From Psychrobacter sp. ANT_WB68 (GTDB lineage Bacteria > Pseudomonadota > Gammaproteobacteria > Pseudomonadales > Moraxellaceae): DNA of 64,000 nucleotides. Positions 63,256-64,000 of the stretch are shown here, piece after piece; position 1 is the first letter of the stretch, and each line of letters begins with the position of its first letter. The notes below the pieces were generated by a model, which worked only from the letters and a program-made list of their open reading frames with translations, searched no databases and was not told where the DNA came from. The stretch lies in the NCBI RefSeq assembly GCF_008369115.1, contig NZ_VOAZ01000006.1:1-64000 (forward strand). Direction: 5' to 3'. Position numbers and translations under genes: made by a program.

Positions 63256-64000
63256 CTATTCTGCTTGTAACTCAAGTAAGCGTTGATAAAGCGCGTTTTT
63301 TTTGACGCCGGTGATATCAGCTGCCAAGGCAGCGGCTTTTTTAACCGATAAATCTTCTAGCAGACGTTGCAATAATTTATCATGAATACTGATGTCGTCA
63401 TCGTCCTGCGCTACGTTCATCCCAGCGACCACCACCACGATTTCACCACGTTGCTGATTGTCATCGGCTTTGACAAATTCAACCAAATCACCAATGGTAC
63501 TCTTATGCACAGTTTCAAACGTTTTGGTCAATTCACGACAAAACGTCACTTCGCGCTCCGCACCAAAGATAGTCGCCATATCTTCTAAACTGGCAATAAT
63601 GCGATGCGGCGCTTCATAAAATATCAAGGTTTCGGTGCGTGAGTTAAGGGCTGTCAGCTGTTTTTGCCGACCGTGGGTTTTTGCCGGTAGAAAACCAATG
63701 AAGCTAAAGCGGTCTGAGGGTAGTCCCGCAACGGACAATGCGGCAATGGCAGCAGAGGCGCCAATAATTGGTGACACTCGAACGCCCGCAGCGTGGGCAG
63801 CTTGTACCAATTGATAACCAGGGTCGCTAATCAGCGGCGTACCAGCATCACTAATCAGGGCAACCGAATGACCTTGCTTGATCATTTCAATGATTTTGGG
63901 TGTTTGAATGGCGCTATTATGTTCATGATACGCCCAAAGCTTATTATGACCTTTGGCTTTTGAGGCGCCATCAGCATCAGAATCTTTTGCATCGTCAGTT
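63256..64000 (-). CDS. rsmI: 16S rRNA 2'-O-methyltransferase RsmI, N-terminus outside window
   Basis: The frame is open to the window edge (no in-frame stop), so the gene is cut; at least 247 codons are present. It methylates the 2'-O of C1402 in 16S rRNA. Visible: KLWAYHEHN before residue M of MIKQGHSVALISDAGTPLISDPGY, SAAIAALSVAGLPSDRFSFIGFLP, FYEAPHRI and REVTFCRELTKTFE, all RsmI hallmarks. An Asp/Ser/Lys-rich stretch (near 63920-64000) interrupts the region before YHEHN, where typical RsmI proteins have only a short loop. The C terminus ends KKNALYQRLLELQAE. Confidence 0.95.
   Translation of the reverse strand, partial: TDDAKDSDADGASKAKGHNKLWAYHEHNSAIQTPKIIEMIKQGHSVALISDAGTPLISDPGYQLVQAAHAAGVRVSPIIGASAAIAALSVAGLPSDRFSFIGFLPAKTHGRQKQLTALNSRTETLIFYEAPHRIIASLEDMATIFGAEREVTFCRELTKTFETVHKSTIGDLVEFVKADDNQQRGEIVVVVAGMNVAQDDDDISIHDKLLQRLLEDLSVKKAAALAADITGVKKNALYQRLLELQAE

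Overview
The window reads as chromosome of a gammaproteobacterium of the family Moraxellaceae, most likely Psychrobacter. This rests on recognised protein families, moderate-to-low G+C, AT-rich spacers and argS followed by a SPOR protein. It is a judgement from reading, not a database match. I count 57 protein-coding genes, one cut at each window edge (a TRAP permease on the left, rsmI on the right). I see no tRNA, rRNA, IS element, prophage or CRISPR array. Many transcription units end in clear hairpin terminators.

Left part (1-20.8 kb): TRAP permease tail; 5'-nucleotidase and rhomboid protease; a DUF4212/sodium-solute symporter pair; a 1.1 kb gene-free AT-rich gap; an AGCS amino-acid symporter; ETF-ubiquinone oxidoreductase; DUF1285; glutamate racemase; a DUF4062 protein; a lytic transglycosylase; tpm; msrA; the tRNA wobble-uridine pair cmoA-cmoB; DUF1176 and DUF2788 proteins.

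Middle (21-45.4 kb): argS with a SPOR-domain protein; an orphan PfoR-like PTS IIC; a TsdA-like dihaem cytochrome lipoprotein; an SDR; the proteostasis block tig-clpP-clpX; rdgB; sodB; an AT-rich orphan gene; DUF72; a farnesyl-diphosphate-synthase-like enzyme with a polar insertion; the beta-oxidation operon fadBA; an isochorismatase-like hydrolase; divergent MFS and HD-domain genes flanking a perfect 32-bp palindrome; psd.

Right part (45.5-64 kb): dtd; an M23 peptidase; a DEDDh exonuclease fused to DUF3820; two alpha/beta hydrolases; a LOG-family protein; an FAD oxidoreductase; a small repeat lipoprotein; YceI; type-B ribosomal protein L31 behind a strongly structured leader; a nadM-nadV nicotinamide salvage operon translationally coupled to an SGNH hydrolase; an AhpD-like protein; nfuA; O-acetylhomoserine sulfhydrylase; adenosine kinase; rsmI.

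Most of this is housekeeping metabolism. I found no convincing multi-gene defence or mobile system. The items most worth checking are the 32-bp palindrome at 43579-43610, the switch-like leader of rpmE2 (about 53236-53410), the coupled nadM-nadV-SGNH operon, the DUF4062 protein at 12348-13379, and the repeated occurrence of Asn/Asp/Ser-rich extensions or insertions in otherwise conserved enzymes.
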